A stretch of DNA of 64,000 nucleotides. Source: Pseudomonas putida S13.1.2. Lineage in GTDB: Bacteria > Pseudomonadota > Gammaproteobacteria > Pseudomonadales > Pseudomonadaceae. This document shows positions 54,277-63,152 of this stretch, in pieces. The translations under genes and the position numbers were made by a program. Where the stretch lies: NCBI RefSeq assembly GCF_000498395.2, contig NZ_CP010979.1:2046001-2110000 (forward strand). The letters run 5' to 3'. The number at the start of each line of letters is the position of its first letter. Positions within the stretch are counted from its first letter, which is position 1. The notes under the pieces were generated by a model, which was not told the DNA's origin, searched no databases, and saw only the letters and a program-made list of their open reading frames with translations.

Positions 54277-54576
54277 TGTGAGCAGCGATTGTCGAACAAA
54301 AAGACAGAAATGTAGTGAGTAGAAATATTCACTACAAAATGATTGACGCCACTCATCGCCCTTGTGCATGATGAAGCCGTCTCCCTGATCGGGAGCGGTG
54401 GCAAGGGTGTTCCAGACGGCTTGCGCGGTAACGCAGGCCGTCCGTGGAGAGGGAACTGTCCAAAAGGCAGCGTGAGAAAGCCCCTGTTGCGATGCTGCTG
54501 TAGCAGCGTTGGTAGTGCGCTACACCGTGTTAGCGCCAACTGTGAAAATCACCTACGAATGGGTAATGGGGGCTTT
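54277..54576 (+). ncRNA. structured leader or small-RNA candidate upstream of the 110-aa gene
   Basis: This 300-bp gap is unusually rich in stems: an 8-bp inverted repeat TGTAGTGA/TCACTACA (54311-54318 with 54329-54336), CTCCC/GGGAG with flanking CCG/CGG (54378-54398), an 11-pair hairpin (54415-54425 with 54432-54442, one T-G pair), and GCGCTA/TAGCGC enclosed by GTTG/CAAC nearer the gene. No ORF fits. I infer a cis-regulatory leader or independent sRNA; the class is not recognised. Confidence 0.4.
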
Positions 54577-54909
54577 ATGATGAACTTGAACAACAATCCG
54601 ACTATCGATCAACTGGCGCAGCTGTTCGCCGTACGCAAGGACAGCCTTGACGACCACTTGCTGTGGGTCAGCCAAACCGGTGAGGTGCGGCTCGACCGCC
54701 TGCCACCGAACACGATCGAAGATGAATTTGAAGAGCACCTGCCCAGCATGCGTGCCCGCTTCAAGGTCTACCGCCGTGGCCAGGGCTACGTCGGCAAGAA
54801 GGCCGCCGCCGACACCGAGTTCGTTGGCCGCGTCTTGCAGACCCTGCAACAAGAATGGCCCGCCGCCCGTGAGCGGCAGGCAGTCAAGGTGATCGAACCG
54901 CTCAACTGA
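54577..54909 (+). CDS. hypothetical protein (110 aa)
   Basis: The soluble 110-residue protein begins MMNLNNNPTIDQLAQLFAVRKDSLDDHLLWV and ends RQAVKVIEPLN. Two adjacent ATGs (54577, 54580) follow a G-rich stretch (ATGGGGGC). I do not recognise a domain. It is monocistronic with a strong terminator and an extensively structured upstream region, which suggests post-transcriptional control. Confidence 0.78.
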   Translation: MMNLNNNPTIDQLAQLFAVRKDSLDDHLLWVSQTGEVRLDRLPPNTIEDEFEEHLPSMRARFKVYRRGQGYVGKKAAADTEFVGRVLQTLQQEWPAARERQAVKVIEPLN

Positions 54910-54926
54910 GGGTTCTCACCCTTAAC

Positions 54927-54958
54927 CAAGCCCGGCCCGCATAGGCCGGGCTTTTTCA
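54927..54958 (+). terminator. rho-independent terminator
   Basis: AGCCCGGCC pairs with GGCCGGGCT around CGCATA, followed by TTTTC, just after the 110-aa gene. Confidence 0.93.
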
Positions 54959-55267
54959 TGCCTGGCGCCGCTGGCGGCGGGTTTGCGGCAATGGCAAGGC
55001 CCCGGTAGCCATCGCACGGGCCCGGTCGACACCCCACACCAGGGCGCGGGTCATGGTCTCCCCTGGCCGCGCAGGGTAGTACTCCTCCAGCAATGCCCGC
55101 CCATCCCCGGCATACAACCCTAGAAACAGCTGGGTCGCCCCCAAACGTGACAAGCGCACCTGCACATCCAGCGTGGTGCCGTCACTGAGGACTTCGTCGT
55201 GGCTGCGGCTGTGCAAATGGGCGTCGGCCCACTGCCAATAAGTCTGTTCCCTGACTCGCATGAGCAT
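54956..55267 (-). CDS. hypothetical protein (103 aa)
   Basis: The protein begins MLMRVREQTYWQWADAHLHSR and ends in a basic tail (QTRRQRRQA). GGAGG lies five bases upstream of ATG 55267, which decides for this start rather than ATG 55261. No domain is recognised. Confidence 0.7.
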   Translation of the reverse strand: MLMRVREQTYWQWADAHLHSRSHDEVLSDGTTLDVQVRLSRLGATQLFLGLYAGDGRALLEEYYPARPGETMTRALVWGVDRARAMATGALPLPQTRRQRRQA

Positions 55268-55368
55268 TCAATCCTCCGTCGCTGGAATGCCACGACAGAA
55301 AACCACAACCACAGCCAGCCGGCGAGCGCTACCCGGCATTGCCATGAGGCGGATCAACAAAGCGCAAT

Positions 55369-55394
55369 AAAAACCCCGCCATTGGGCGGGGTTA
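55369..55394 (-). terminator. rho-independent terminator for the 62-aa gene
   Basis: On the minus strand AACCCCGCCC pairs with GGCGGGGTT and is followed by a TTTTTATT run, 15-40 bases past the stop of the 62-residue gene. Confidence 0.85.
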
Positions 55395-55409
55395 TGTACT
55401 GGGGCGGGA

Positions 55410-55598
55410 TCACTTCTTCAGCGGAACCCGCGGCATGAAGCGGCCTTTTTTACTGCGCTGCAGGTGTGCAGGCTGGAGCTGTTCGGAATCATCCAGCGTC
55501 ATGTGGGCGAACCCCAGGCGGAAGGCCGCCTGGCCGCAGCGCACTTGGCTGTTGATGGGGAACGCATCGTTCAGGTCTTCGAAAAAGGATTCGCTCAT
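55410..55598 (-). CDS. small hypothetical protein (62 aa)
   Basis: MSESFFEDLNDAFPINSQVR... ends in a basic, Lys/Arg-rich stretch (RSKKGRFMPRVPLKK). GGAGGGAG is 8-12 bases upstream and a terminator follows, which together support a real gene. Function unknown. Confidence 0.7.
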   Translation of the reverse strand: MSESFFEDLNDAFPINSQVRCGQAAFRLGFAHMTLDDSEQLQPAHLQRSKKGRFMPRVPLKK

Positions 55599-55736
55599 GC
55601 CCTGTCTCCCTCCAGTGGCAGTCGCGCCGGCAACCAGAAGAGTCGCCCAGAAAACGCGGCCTGTGAAAAAGAGACTAGCCGGTCATTTGCGGACCGCCCG
55701 GACAAGAGCCATGCAGCCGACCAGTGGCAGATCGCT

Positions 55737-56057
55737 CTACTTCAGACGCACCGCCGTGCCGGTGGCAAATACCACCACCATGCCACCCTGCACCGACGGC
55801 ATGCTGATCTCGAAATCCACACCCACTACCGCGTCGGCGCGCAACTGGAGTGCCCGCGCCTTGAGTTCTTCGGTGGCCTGCTCGCGTGCTTCACGCAGGG
55901 CGCTTTCCAAGGTTTGCGAGCGGCCGCCGAAAAAGTCGCGAAAACGCGCAAAGAAATCGCGTACGAAGTTGATGCCCTGCACCGATTCGGAGCTGACCAC
56001 GCCCAGGTATTCGGCAATCGGGCGCCCTTCGAGCTGGCTGGTGGTGGAAATGATCAT
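55737..56057 (-). CDS. YbjQ family (heavy-metal-binding domain) protein
   Basis: The 106-residue protein carries YbjQ signatures: GVVSSESVQGINFVRDFF, ALREAREQATEELKARALQLRADAVVGVDFE and VVVFATGTAVRL. The family forms pentamers of unknown role. GGAG precedes the ATG. Confidence 0.9.
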   Translation of the reverse strand: MIISTTSQLEGRPIAEYLGVVSSESVQGINFVRDFFARFRDFFGGRSQTLESALREAREQATEELKARALQLRADAVVGVDFEISMPSVQGGMVVVFATGTAVRLK

Positions 56058-56126
56058 GAAAGCGCTCCGTTGGCCTGGATAAAGAGGCCGATTCTAACAG
56101 AGCGCCGAGCGGCCTATTTGCGCGGT

Positions 56127-57011
56127 TTACGCGCTGACTGCCCGCAACCTTTGCCCGATACGCGCGCCGAACACGTTCACCAGCAACCCCGCCATCACCA
56201 GCAAGGCACCCCAGCCCTGGATGGCGGTCAGGCGTTCGCCTAGCAACAGCGCCGACGAACTCAAGCCAATCACGGGTACCAGCAGCGAGAACGGCGCCAC
56301 CTTGCCGGCCGGGTGGCGCGACAGCAGCTTGCTCCACAGGCTGTAGCCGAGCATGGTGGCGACAAAGGCCAGGTACACCAGGGCCAGCACCGAGCTCCAG
56401 CTGATGTTGGCCAGGGCATGGGCAATGCGCTCCGGCCCTTCCAGCCACCAGGACAACGCCAGGAACGGCAGTGGCGGTATCAACCCGCCCCAGATCACCA
56501 ACGCCACCAGGTCAACCGAGCCAAAACGCCGCGTGATGATGTTGCCCATGCCCCACATGGCACCGCCGCACAAGGTCAGCACCAGCGCCAGCAGGGGTAC
56601 ATGGCCGCCATCTTCGCTACCAATCAACGCCAGGCCGCTGGCCGCTACCAGCAGCCCCAGCACACTGGCCAGGCGCAGCCGTTCACCGAGGAACAGTGCA
56701 GCGAACCCCAGCGTGAAGAACGCCTGCGACTGCAGGATCAGCGAGGCCAGCCCGGGCGGCATGCCGCTGTACATGGCCTGGAACAGGAAGGCGAACTGCC
56801 CCAGCGAAATCGTCGCGCCGTAGGCAATCAACCAGCGCCAGGGCAGTTTCGGCCGCTTGACCAGCAAGATTGCCGGAAACGCCACCAACAAGAAGCGCAG
56901 CGCCCCCAGCAACATCGGCGGCAAGCCATCGAGGCCTACCTTGATGACCACGAAGTTGACTCCCCAGGCGACGATCACCACCAGGGCGATGAGCAGGTCC
57001 TTGAGCGGCAT
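56127..57011 (-). CDS. EamA/DMT family exporter
   Basis: The 294-residue protein has ten transmembrane helices in two EamA repeats (WGVNFVVIKVGLDGLPPMLLGALRF; second with GGAMWGMGNIITRRFG). The pattern resembles amino-acid-metabolite exporters such as EamA. Substrate unknown. Confidence 0.9.
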   Translation of the reverse strand: MPLKDLLIALVVIVAWGVNFVVIKVGLDGLPPMLLGALRFLLVAFPAILLVKRPKLPWRWLIAYGATISLGQFAFLFQAMYSGMPPGLASLILQSQAFFTLGFAALFLGERLRLASVLGLLVAASGLALIGSEDGGHVPLLALVLTLCGGAMWGMGNIITRRFGSVDLVALVIWGGLIPPLPFLALSWWLEGPERIAHALANISWSSVLALVYLAFVATMLGYSLWSKLLSRHPAGKVAPFSLLVPVIGLSSSALLLGERLTAIQGWGALLVMAGLLVNVFGARIGQRLRAVSA

Positions 57012-57192
57012 TGCGACTTCCTTCTACAGGCTTTTTGGACATATTTCGTTACAGCATAAGGCTATTCCTCAAAAGCGGACCAGCACAGTTATCCCCCAGG
57101 GTTGCACAACAGTGACTGTTACTGACCTGCAGTACGGGCTCAACTACAGGAGAACATATGTACTCCCTATGTTTAGACGAAGTGCCCTGAAG

Positions 57193-58236
57193 CTACTTGC
57201 TCGCCCAGGCATTGAAGCGTTGTTCCAGCTCTTCGCCATGGTCGACCCAGAATTCCACATTCATCGCCAGCGCCCCTTGCAGGTTCTGCGGCGAAGTCGG
57301 CACCCAACTGGCCAAGGCCGGGTCAAGTTTGGCAGCGGCCTGGGTATTGGTCGGCCCATACGGAATCTGCTGTACATACCGCACCTGGGTATCCGGCTGG
57401 TTGGCATAGGCAATCAGCCGCTTGGCCTGGTCGACATGCCGCGAGCCTTTGATGATGGCCCAGTAGTCCATGCCATACAGGCTTCCAGGCCATACCACGG
57501 CCAGCGGGCTGCCCTGCTGCGCCGCCACGGCGATGCGCCCGCTGTAGGTCGAAGTCATTACCACATCACCCGCAGCCAGCCACTGTGCAGGTTGGGCACC
57601 GGCGTCCCACCACTGGACATAGGGTTTGAGTTCGCTGAGCTTGGCGAAAGCACGTTCAACCCCGGCCGGCGTCGACAGCACCTTGTAGACGTCCTCCACC
57701 TTGACCCCATCGGCAAGCAGGGCGAACTCCAGGTTATACACCGCACGCTTGCGCAAGCCGCGCTTGCCCGGGTACTTGTTCACGTCCCAGAAGTCGGCCC
57801 ACGAGGCCGGTGCCTGCGCCAACTTGTTGCGGTCGTAAGCGATGGCCACGCTCCACACCAGCGCAGCCGAGCCGCAGTCCTGCGCCGCGTCGGGTATCAG
57901 CTCGGCGCCGTGGCCCAGGCGCTGCCAGTCGAGGTGTTCGTAGACACCCTCATCACAGCCGCGCATCAAGTCCGGCCCCTCGATCTGTACCACGTCCCAG
58001 TCGACGTTGCCGGTGTCGGCCATCACCTGGATCCGCGCCATCTCGCCGTTGTATTCGCTCTGGATCAGCTTGCTGCCATCCTGGGCACTGAAGGGCTTGA
58101 AGATTGCCTCGTCCTGGGCCTTCTGGCCGGCGCCGCCATAGCCCACCACGACCATCTGCGGCGCGGCTTGCGCACTGCCCAGGCCAATGGCCAGCAACGT
58201 TGCGCAGAGGCCAGGAACACGTGGTAATACCTGCAT
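57193..58236 (-). CDS. orphan ABC transporter substrate-binding protein (PotD/spermidine-like)
   Basis: The 347-residue exported protein has a signal peptide (LCATLLAIGLGSAQA) and a PotD/PotF-type periplasmic fold (DWDVVQIEGPDLMRGCDEGVYE; YAAxxGS-type LYGMDYWAIIKGS). AGGAGG lies about eight bases upstream of ATG 58236. No permease or ATPase genes adjoin it, so it either borrows another transporter or acts in sensing. It is divergent from the OYE-type oxidoreductase across a palindromic region. Confidence 0.88.
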   Translation of the reverse strand: MQVLPRVPGLCATLLAIGLGSAQAAPQMVVVGYGGAGQKAQDEAIFKPFSAQDGSKLIQSEYNGEMARIQVMADTGNVDWDVVQIEGPDLMRGCDEGVYEHLDWQRLGHGAELIPDAAQDCGSAALVWSVAIAYDRNKLAQAPASWADFWDVNKYPGKRGLRKRAVYNLEFALLADGVKVEDVYKVLSTPAGVERAFAKLSELKPYVQWWDAGAQPAQWLAAGDVVMTSTYSGRIAVAAQQGSPLAVVWPGSLYGMDYWAIIKGSRHVDQAKRLIAYANQPDTQVRYVQQIPYGPTNTQAAAKLDPALASWVPTSPQNLQGALAMNVEFWVDHGEELEQRFNAWASK

Positions 58237-58332
58237 CGAAGTTTCCTCCTGCCGGTGCCCGAAGGGCCCGTTTTCTTGTTGTTGTGAGGTCACGCCCTCG
58301 CGCTGAGGGTGATGAGAACCTAGTCGCGCCAT

Positions 58333-58359
58333 AGTAAAAAAACAAGTTGATTTTTTACT
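58333..58359. promoter_or_regulatory. 9-bp inverted repeat in the divergent binding-protein/OYE promoter
   Basis: AGTAAAAAA (58333-58341) and TTTTTTACT (58351-58359) are perfect inverted repeats with a 9-bp spacer. The site is a reasonable operator for the XRE-cupin regulator encoded at 60406. Confidence 0.5.
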
Positions 58360-58413
58360 GACGCTACACTTTCATAAACAAAACAAGAACAACACCGCAC
58401 CGGAGCCGCCTGT

Positions 58414-60366
58414 ATGCAAACCGCCTTCCCTCACCTGTTCGAAGCTTTGCAGATCCGCGGCAAGCGCTTGAAGAACCGCATCATGTCCACCGGCCACGAC
58501 ACCTGCCTGCCCACCGACAACCTGGTCAACGACAAGCTGATTGCCTACCAGCGCGACCGCGCAGCCGGTGGCGTCGGCTTGATCGTGCTGCAGGTTGCGG
58601 GTGTGCATGACAGCGCCCGCTACACCTCGCATGTGCTCATGGCCACCGACGATGCCTGCATCGACGGCTACCGGCAGCTTGCCGAGGCCTGCCATGCACA
58701 CGGCACCGTGGTGCTGTCGCAACTGTTTCACCCCGGCCGGGAGATCATGGAATCGGCGGACGGCCTGCTGGCGGTTGCCTACTCCGCGTCTTCAGTACCC
58801 AACGAACGCTTCCGGGTGATGCCACGCGCACTGGACCAGCCGATGATCGACGACATTGTCCAGGGCTACGCCAGTGCGGCCCGCCGCCTGCACCAGGCCG
58901 GGCTGGATGGCGTCGAAGTGGTGGCCAGCCATGGCTACCTGCCCGCGCAGTTCCTCAACCCGCGGGTGAACCTGCGCAGCGACGGCTACAACGGCGAGCT
59001 GGAACAGCGCCTGAGGTTCCTGCGCGAGGTGTTGGCCGCCGTGCGCGCCGCCACCGACGAGCAGTTCATCATCGGCCTGCGCATCAGCGCCGACGAGCGC
59101 GACAGCCAAGGGTTGAGCGAGGATGAGTCGCTGGCCGCTGCGGTTGCCCTGCAAGGCCAGCTCGACTACCTGCACATCGTCGCTGGCACCTCGGCCTCCC
59201 TGGGCGGCGCCGTGCACATCGTCCCGCCCATGGCCATCGAGCCGGCCTACCTGGCCCGAGCAGCTGGCACCTTCAAGCAACAGCTGGCCATTCCGTTGTT
59301 CGTGACCGGGCGCATCAACCAGCCCCAGGAAGCCGAACTGATCCTGGCCCGCGGCCAGGCCGATGTCTGCGGCATGACCCGCGCACTGATCTGTGACCCG
59401 CTGATGCCGAGCAAGACCGAACGCGGCCAGGTCGAAGATGTACGCGCCTGTATCGCCTGCAACCAGGCCTGCATCGGCCACTTCCATCGTGGCTTGGCCA
59501 TTTCCTGCATCCAGCGGCCAGAAACCGGCCGAGAATTGCAATATGGGCAGCTGACGCCCACCACCAAGCCCAAACGAATCCTCGTCGCTGGTGGCGGGCC
59601 CGCCGGCATGAAGGCCGCCGCCGTGGCCGCCGCCCGTGGGCACCAGGTAACGCTGTACGAGGCCGGCCCGCAGCTCGGTGGCCAGGTGCTGCTGGCCCAA
59701 TTGCTACCGCGGCGCAGCGAGTTCGGCGGCGCCAGCACCAACCTGCAACGGGAAATGGCCCTGGCCGGTGTGGAAGTCGTGCGCAACACCCGGGTCGACC
59801 GCGCCCTGGTCGAGCGCGAACGCCCCGACCTGGTCATTGCCGCTACCGGCGCTACCCCCTATTGGCCGGCGTTCGAGCGCAGCGGCGAGCTGCAGGTGGT
59901 GGACGCCTGGCAAGTACTGCGCAACGAAGTGAAGCTGGGGCGTTCGGTGCTGGTGATCGACTGGCGCTGCGACTGGATCGGCCCTGGCATCGCCGAACGC
60001 CTGGTGCGCGAGGGGCACCAGGTGCAGTTGGCAGTCAACGGTACCCACTGCGGTGAAAACCTGCCGCTGTACGTGCGTGATCAGCTGGCCGGCGAGCTGC
60101 ATCGCCTGGGCATCCCCATCACCCCTTATGCGCGCCTGTATGGCAGCGACGACAACACGGTGTACCTGCAACATACCGCCAGCGGCGAGCCGATGATCTT
60201 CGAGGGCATCGACACCTTGGTGCTGTGCATGGGCCATCAGCCGGAAGACAGCCTGGCCAGCGAGCTGGCCGGCCTGGTAGAAGTGCGGCGCGTTGGCGAC
60301 TGCCTGGCACCACGCACCGCCGAAGAAGCGATTCACGACGGCCTGACGGTTGCCTGGTCGCTCTGA
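58414..60366 (+). CDS. Old-Yellow-Enzyme/FAD iron-sulfur oxidoreductase (dienoyl-CoA reductase / amine dehydrogenase type)
   Basis: The 650-residue protein has an N-terminal FMN TIM barrel (residues about 5-340; SQLFHPGRE, ASHGYLPAQFLNPRVN), a [4Fe-4S] cluster motif CIACNQACIGHFHRG followed by another Cys, and C-terminal FAD/NAD domains (LVAGGGPAGMKAA). Relatives reduce dienoyl-CoA or demethylate/dehydrogenate methylated amines. The neighbour binding protein and XRE-cupin gene suggest a polyamine- or betaine-like substrate, but this is inference. Confidence 0.9.
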   Translation: MQTAFPHLFEALQIRGKRLKNRIMSTGHDTCLPTDNLVNDKLIAYQRDRAAGGVGLIVLQVAGVHDSARYTSHVLMATDDACIDGYRQLAEACHAHGTVVLSQLFHPGREIMESADGLLAVAYSASSVPNERFRVMPRALDQPMIDDIVQGYASAARRLHQAGLDGVEVVASHGYLPAQFLNPRVNLRSDGYNGELEQRLRFLREVLAAVRAATDEQFIIGLRISADERDSQGLSEDESLAAAVALQGQLDYLHIVAGTSASLGGAVHIVPPMAIEPAYLARAAGTFKQQLAIPLFVTGRINQPQEAELILARGQADVCGMTRALICDPLMPSKTERGQVEDVRACIACNQACIGHFHRGLAISCIQRPETGRELQYGQLTPTTKPKRILVAGGGPAGMKAAAVAAARGHQVTLYEAGPQLGGQVLLAQLLPRRSEFGGASTNLQREMALAGVEVVRNTRVDRALVERERPDLVIAATGATPYWPAFERSGELQVVDAWQVLRNEVKLGRSVLVIDWRCDWIGPGIAERLVREGHQVQLAVNGTHCGENLPLYVRDQLAGELHRLGIPITPYARLYGSDDNTVYLQHTASGEPMIFEGIDTLVLCMGHQPEDSLASELAGLVEVRRVGDCLAPRTAEEAIHDGLTVAWSL

Positions 60367-60405
60367 GGCTGTACATACTGCGGCTTTTGCGATGGACCGA
60401 CGCGC

Positions 60406-61005
60406 ATGAGCCAACTCCCCCAGCCCCCCGCCAGCGAAGCCGGGGGCGCCGCGCCGCAGTTCCTGGGCACACGCATCCGCGGCCTGCGCAAGCGCCGCGG
60501 CATGACCCTGGCGGAGCTGGCCGCGCACAGTGAACTGACCGCCGGTTACATCAGCCAACTGGAGCGCAACCTTTCCTACCCGTCGATCCCGGCGCTGTTC
60601 AACATCGCCCGCAGCCTGGGTGTGACCATCCAGTGGTTCTTCGCCAGCGAAGCCATCACTGCACCAGAGGACCAGGGCTATGTGGTGCGGCGCAACAGCC
60701 GCCTGAGCGTGCACTATGAAGATGGCATCGTCGATCAGCTGCTCACCCCCCAGCCCAACCGCCAGCTGGAGATCCTGCACTCGCGCTTCCCCCCTGGCAC
60801 CTACAGCCAGCAAAGCTACAGCCATGAAGGCGAAGAAGCCGGCTATATCCTCAGCGGCAGCTTCGAGCTTTGGGTGGGTGAACGGCACTTCCAGCTGGGT
60901 GAAGGCGACAGTTTCAGCTTCTCGAGCCAGGAGCCCCACCGCTACGGCAACCCCGGTGAGGTGGATGCCGTGGTGATCTGGGTGATCACGCCGCCAACAT
61001 TCTGA
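60406..61005 (+). CDS. XRE-cupin transcriptional regulator
   Basis: The 199-residue protein has an HTH (GMTLAELAAHSELTAGYISQLERN) and a cupin domain (YSHEGEEAGYILSGSFELWVGE). It follows the OYE-type gene by 39 bp and probably regulates it and the divergent binding protein. Confidence 0.9.
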   Translation: MSQLPQPPASEAGGAAPQFLGTRIRGLRKRRGMTLAELAAHSELTAGYISQLERNLSYPSIPALFNIARSLGVTIQWFFASEAITAPEDQGYVVRRNSRLSVHYEDGIVDQLLTPQPNRQLEILHSRFPPGTYSQQSYSHEGEEAGYILSGSFELWVGERHFQLGEGDSFSFSSQEPHRYGNPGEVDAVVIWVITPPTF

Positions 61006-61085
61006 AGCACTCCTGCAGGCGTTGGTAACACCGTTGACCCGCAACACGGTCTACCCTGTTAACCGAACTTGAAAGGAGCACAACC

Positions 61086-62288
61086 ATGAAGCAGATCCTG
61101 ATCATCGGCGCGGGCTTTGCCGGCCTGTGGAGCGCACTCAGCGCCATCCGCCAGCTTGACCTCAACGGTAGCAAGGAGGTCGAGGTCACCTTGCTCGCCC
61201 CCCAGGCCGAACTGCATGTGCGCCCGCGCTTCTACGAGCCCGACGTTCACACCATGGCCGCGCCGCTGCAGGACCTGCTCGATGCCGTCAACGTTCGCTT
61301 TGTGCAAGGCACGGCATTCCACATCGATGAAGCGGCCCGCCGGGTCAGCTACCGTACCCGCAGCGGCACCCAGTGCGCCCTGCCCTACGACCGCCTGATC
61401 ATGGCCTGCGGCAGTGTGCTCAACCGGCCTGACATGGTCGGTATCGAGCAGGTTTTCGACGTCGACAAGATCGACAGCGCTGCGCGCCTGGAAGCCCACC
61501 TCAAGTCGTTGGCCAGCCTGCCCGACACGCCCGCGCGCAATACCGTGGTGGTAGCCGGGGGCGGCTTTACCGGCATCGAGACTGCCACCGAGCTGCCGGC
61601 ACGGCTCCGGGAAATCCTCGGTGAAGATACAGCGTTGCGTGTGGTAGTCATCGATCGCGGCCCCAGGGTGGGTGCAGCGTTGGGAGACGGCATTCGCCCG
61701 GCCATCGAACAGGCTTGCGAGGCGCTGGGTGTGGAATGGGTGAGCGGTGCCACGGTGGCTGCGGTGGACGCAGCCGGCGTATTGCTGGACAACGGCCAGC
61801 GCATCGACGCCAGTACGGTGGTATGGACGGTGGGCTTCAAGGCCAACCCGCTCACCGAACAGATCAGCGGCGAGCGCGACCGCCAGGGGCGCCTGCATGT
61901 GGATGGCAACCTGAAGGTCAAGGGCAATGATGCGGTGTACGCGGCGGGTGATGTGGCCTATGCCGCCTGTGACGAACTAGGCAATTACGCAGTGATGTCC
62001 TGCCAGCATGCGATTCCGCTGGGGCGCTATGCGGGCAACAATGCCGCTGCCGAGCTGATCGGCGTGGCACCCATGCCCTACAGCCAGCCCAAGTACGTGA
62101 CTTGCCTGGACCTGGGAGCCTGGGGCGCGGTGTATACCGAAGGGTGGGAACGTGCGGTGTCACCACCGGAGGACAAAGCCGAGGCCAAGGCGCTGAAGGC
62201 GCAGATCAACACGGTATGGATCTACCCGCCAGCGGCGGATCGCGCTGCGGCTTTGGCGGCTGCCGACCCAACCATCCCGGTCGCCTGA
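61086..62288 (+). CDS. NAD(P)/FAD-dependent oxidoreductase (NDH-2-like)
   Basis: The 400-residue flavoprotein has an N-terminal FAD site (ILIIGAGFAGLWSA), an NAD(P)H site (VVVAGGGFTGIETATEL), and the FAD tail motif KVKGNDAVYAAGDVA. It resembles type II NADH:quinone oxidoreductases. The C-terminus lacks an obvious membrane helix. AAAGGAG precedes the ATG. Confidence 0.85.
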   Translation: MKQILIIGAGFAGLWSALSAIRQLDLNGSKEVEVTLLAPQAELHVRPRFYEPDVHTMAAPLQDLLDAVNVRFVQGTAFHIDEAARRVSYRTRSGTQCALPYDRLIMACGSVLNRPDMVGIEQVFDVDKIDSAARLEAHLKSLASLPDTPARNTVVVAGGGFTGIETATELPARLREILGEDTALRVVVIDRGPRVGAALGDGIRPAIEQACEALGVEWVSGATVAAVDAAGVLLDNGQRIDASTVVWTVGFKANPLTEQISGERDRQGRLHVDGNLKVKGNDAVYAAGDVAYAACDELGNYAVMSCQHAIPLGRYAGNNAAAELIGVAPMPYSQPKYVTCLDLGAWGAVYTEGWERAVSPPEDKAEAKALKAQINTVWIYPPAADRAAALAAADPTIPVA

Positions 62289-62291
62289 AAC

Positions 62292-62385
62292 GGCCTCATC
62301 GCCGGCAAGCCAGCTCCCACAGGTACTGCGCATGACTCGAAGTCGATGCGTACGGTGTGGGAGCTGGCTTGCCGGCGATGAGGCC
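62292..62385. repeat. REPIN (94-bp near-perfect palindrome)
   Basis: A 30-bp arm (62292-62321) is the exact reverse complement of 62356-62385, both with the GCCGGCAAGCCAGCTCCCAC core. The 34-bp centre is itself imperfectly palindromic. The left 42 bases reappear inverted at about 11244-11285, tying this element to the amplified REPIN there. Confidence 0.95.
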
Positions 62386-62407
62386 ATGACAGGCCAGCTA
62401 CCGAGGA

Positions 62408-63019
62408 TCAGGCAGCGGCAAACAGCTCATTGGCAATCTGCGCCTGTGCAGCATCAATTGCCTGGCTGCGGTGTTCCGGGCCATAAGCCAGGCCATGGGC
62501 GCGAACGATTTCCAGGTCGGTGACACCGATAAAGCCCAGGAACACTTTCAGGAAGTCTTCATGCCCGGCGCCCGTCGGCTGGCCAGCGTGCAGGCCACCG
62601 GCGGTGGACACCAGCACCACTTTCTTGTTGCCGCACAGGCCTTCCGGGCCCGCTTCGGTGTAGCGGAAGGTCTTGCCGGCAACGGCAACGCGGTCGATCC
62701 AGGCCTTGAGCTGGGTCGGCACGGTGAAGTTGTACATCGGCGCACCAATCACCACGGCATCAGCGGCCAGGAACTCTTCCAGGGTTTCCGCGCTCAGCTT
62801 GGCTTCGAACGCCTGGGCTGCATCGCGCACGTCTTCAGGGGTACCTGCGGCCACCAGGGTGGCGGCAGAGAAGTGCGCGATGGCGTCGGCGGCCAGGTCG
62901 CGGTACACCACCTCCACGCTCGGGTCGGCGGCCTTCCAGGCTTCGACCACTTCACGGCTCAGCTGGCGGGAGGCGGAATTGTCGCCCAGGATGCTCGAAT
63001 CGATATGCAACAGTTTCAT
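62408..63019 (-). CDS. azoR: FMN-dependent NADH-azoreductase
   Basis: The 203-residue flavodoxin-fold enzyme starts [20 protein letters not shown], with the FMN-contact motifs [19 protein letters not shown] and [11 protein letters not shown]. It reduces azo dyes and quinones with NADH. ATG 63019 is chosen to give the family's normal N-terminus. A LysR gene is divergent 133 bp away. Confidence 0.95.
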   Translation of the reverse strand: MKLLHIDSSILGDNSASRQLSREVVEAWKAADPSVEVVYRDLAADAIAHFSAATLVAAGTPEDVRDAAQAFEAKLSAETLEEFLAADAVVIGAPMYNFTVPTQLKAWIDRVAVAGKTFRYTEAGPEGLCGNKKVVLVSTAGGLHAGQPTGAGHEDFLKVFLGFIGVTDLEIVRAHGLAYGPEHRSQAIDAAQAQIANELFAAA

Positions 63020-63152
63020 GGGACTCTCCAGTGATTGAAGACCGCAGCGGTGGGCGATCACGATGGAGAGAATCCTACCGGGGTGAGTAATGGCTGATAA
63101 GTCGGTAAAAATGCGCTAGTTTGTCCCACAGATGGAACAGTGAGACATTCCC

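Noticed and set aside
59704..61047. 447-residue minus-strand ORF
   Set aside because: It is antisense to the OYE-type oxidoreductase and the XRE-cupin gene, both of which have clear motifs.
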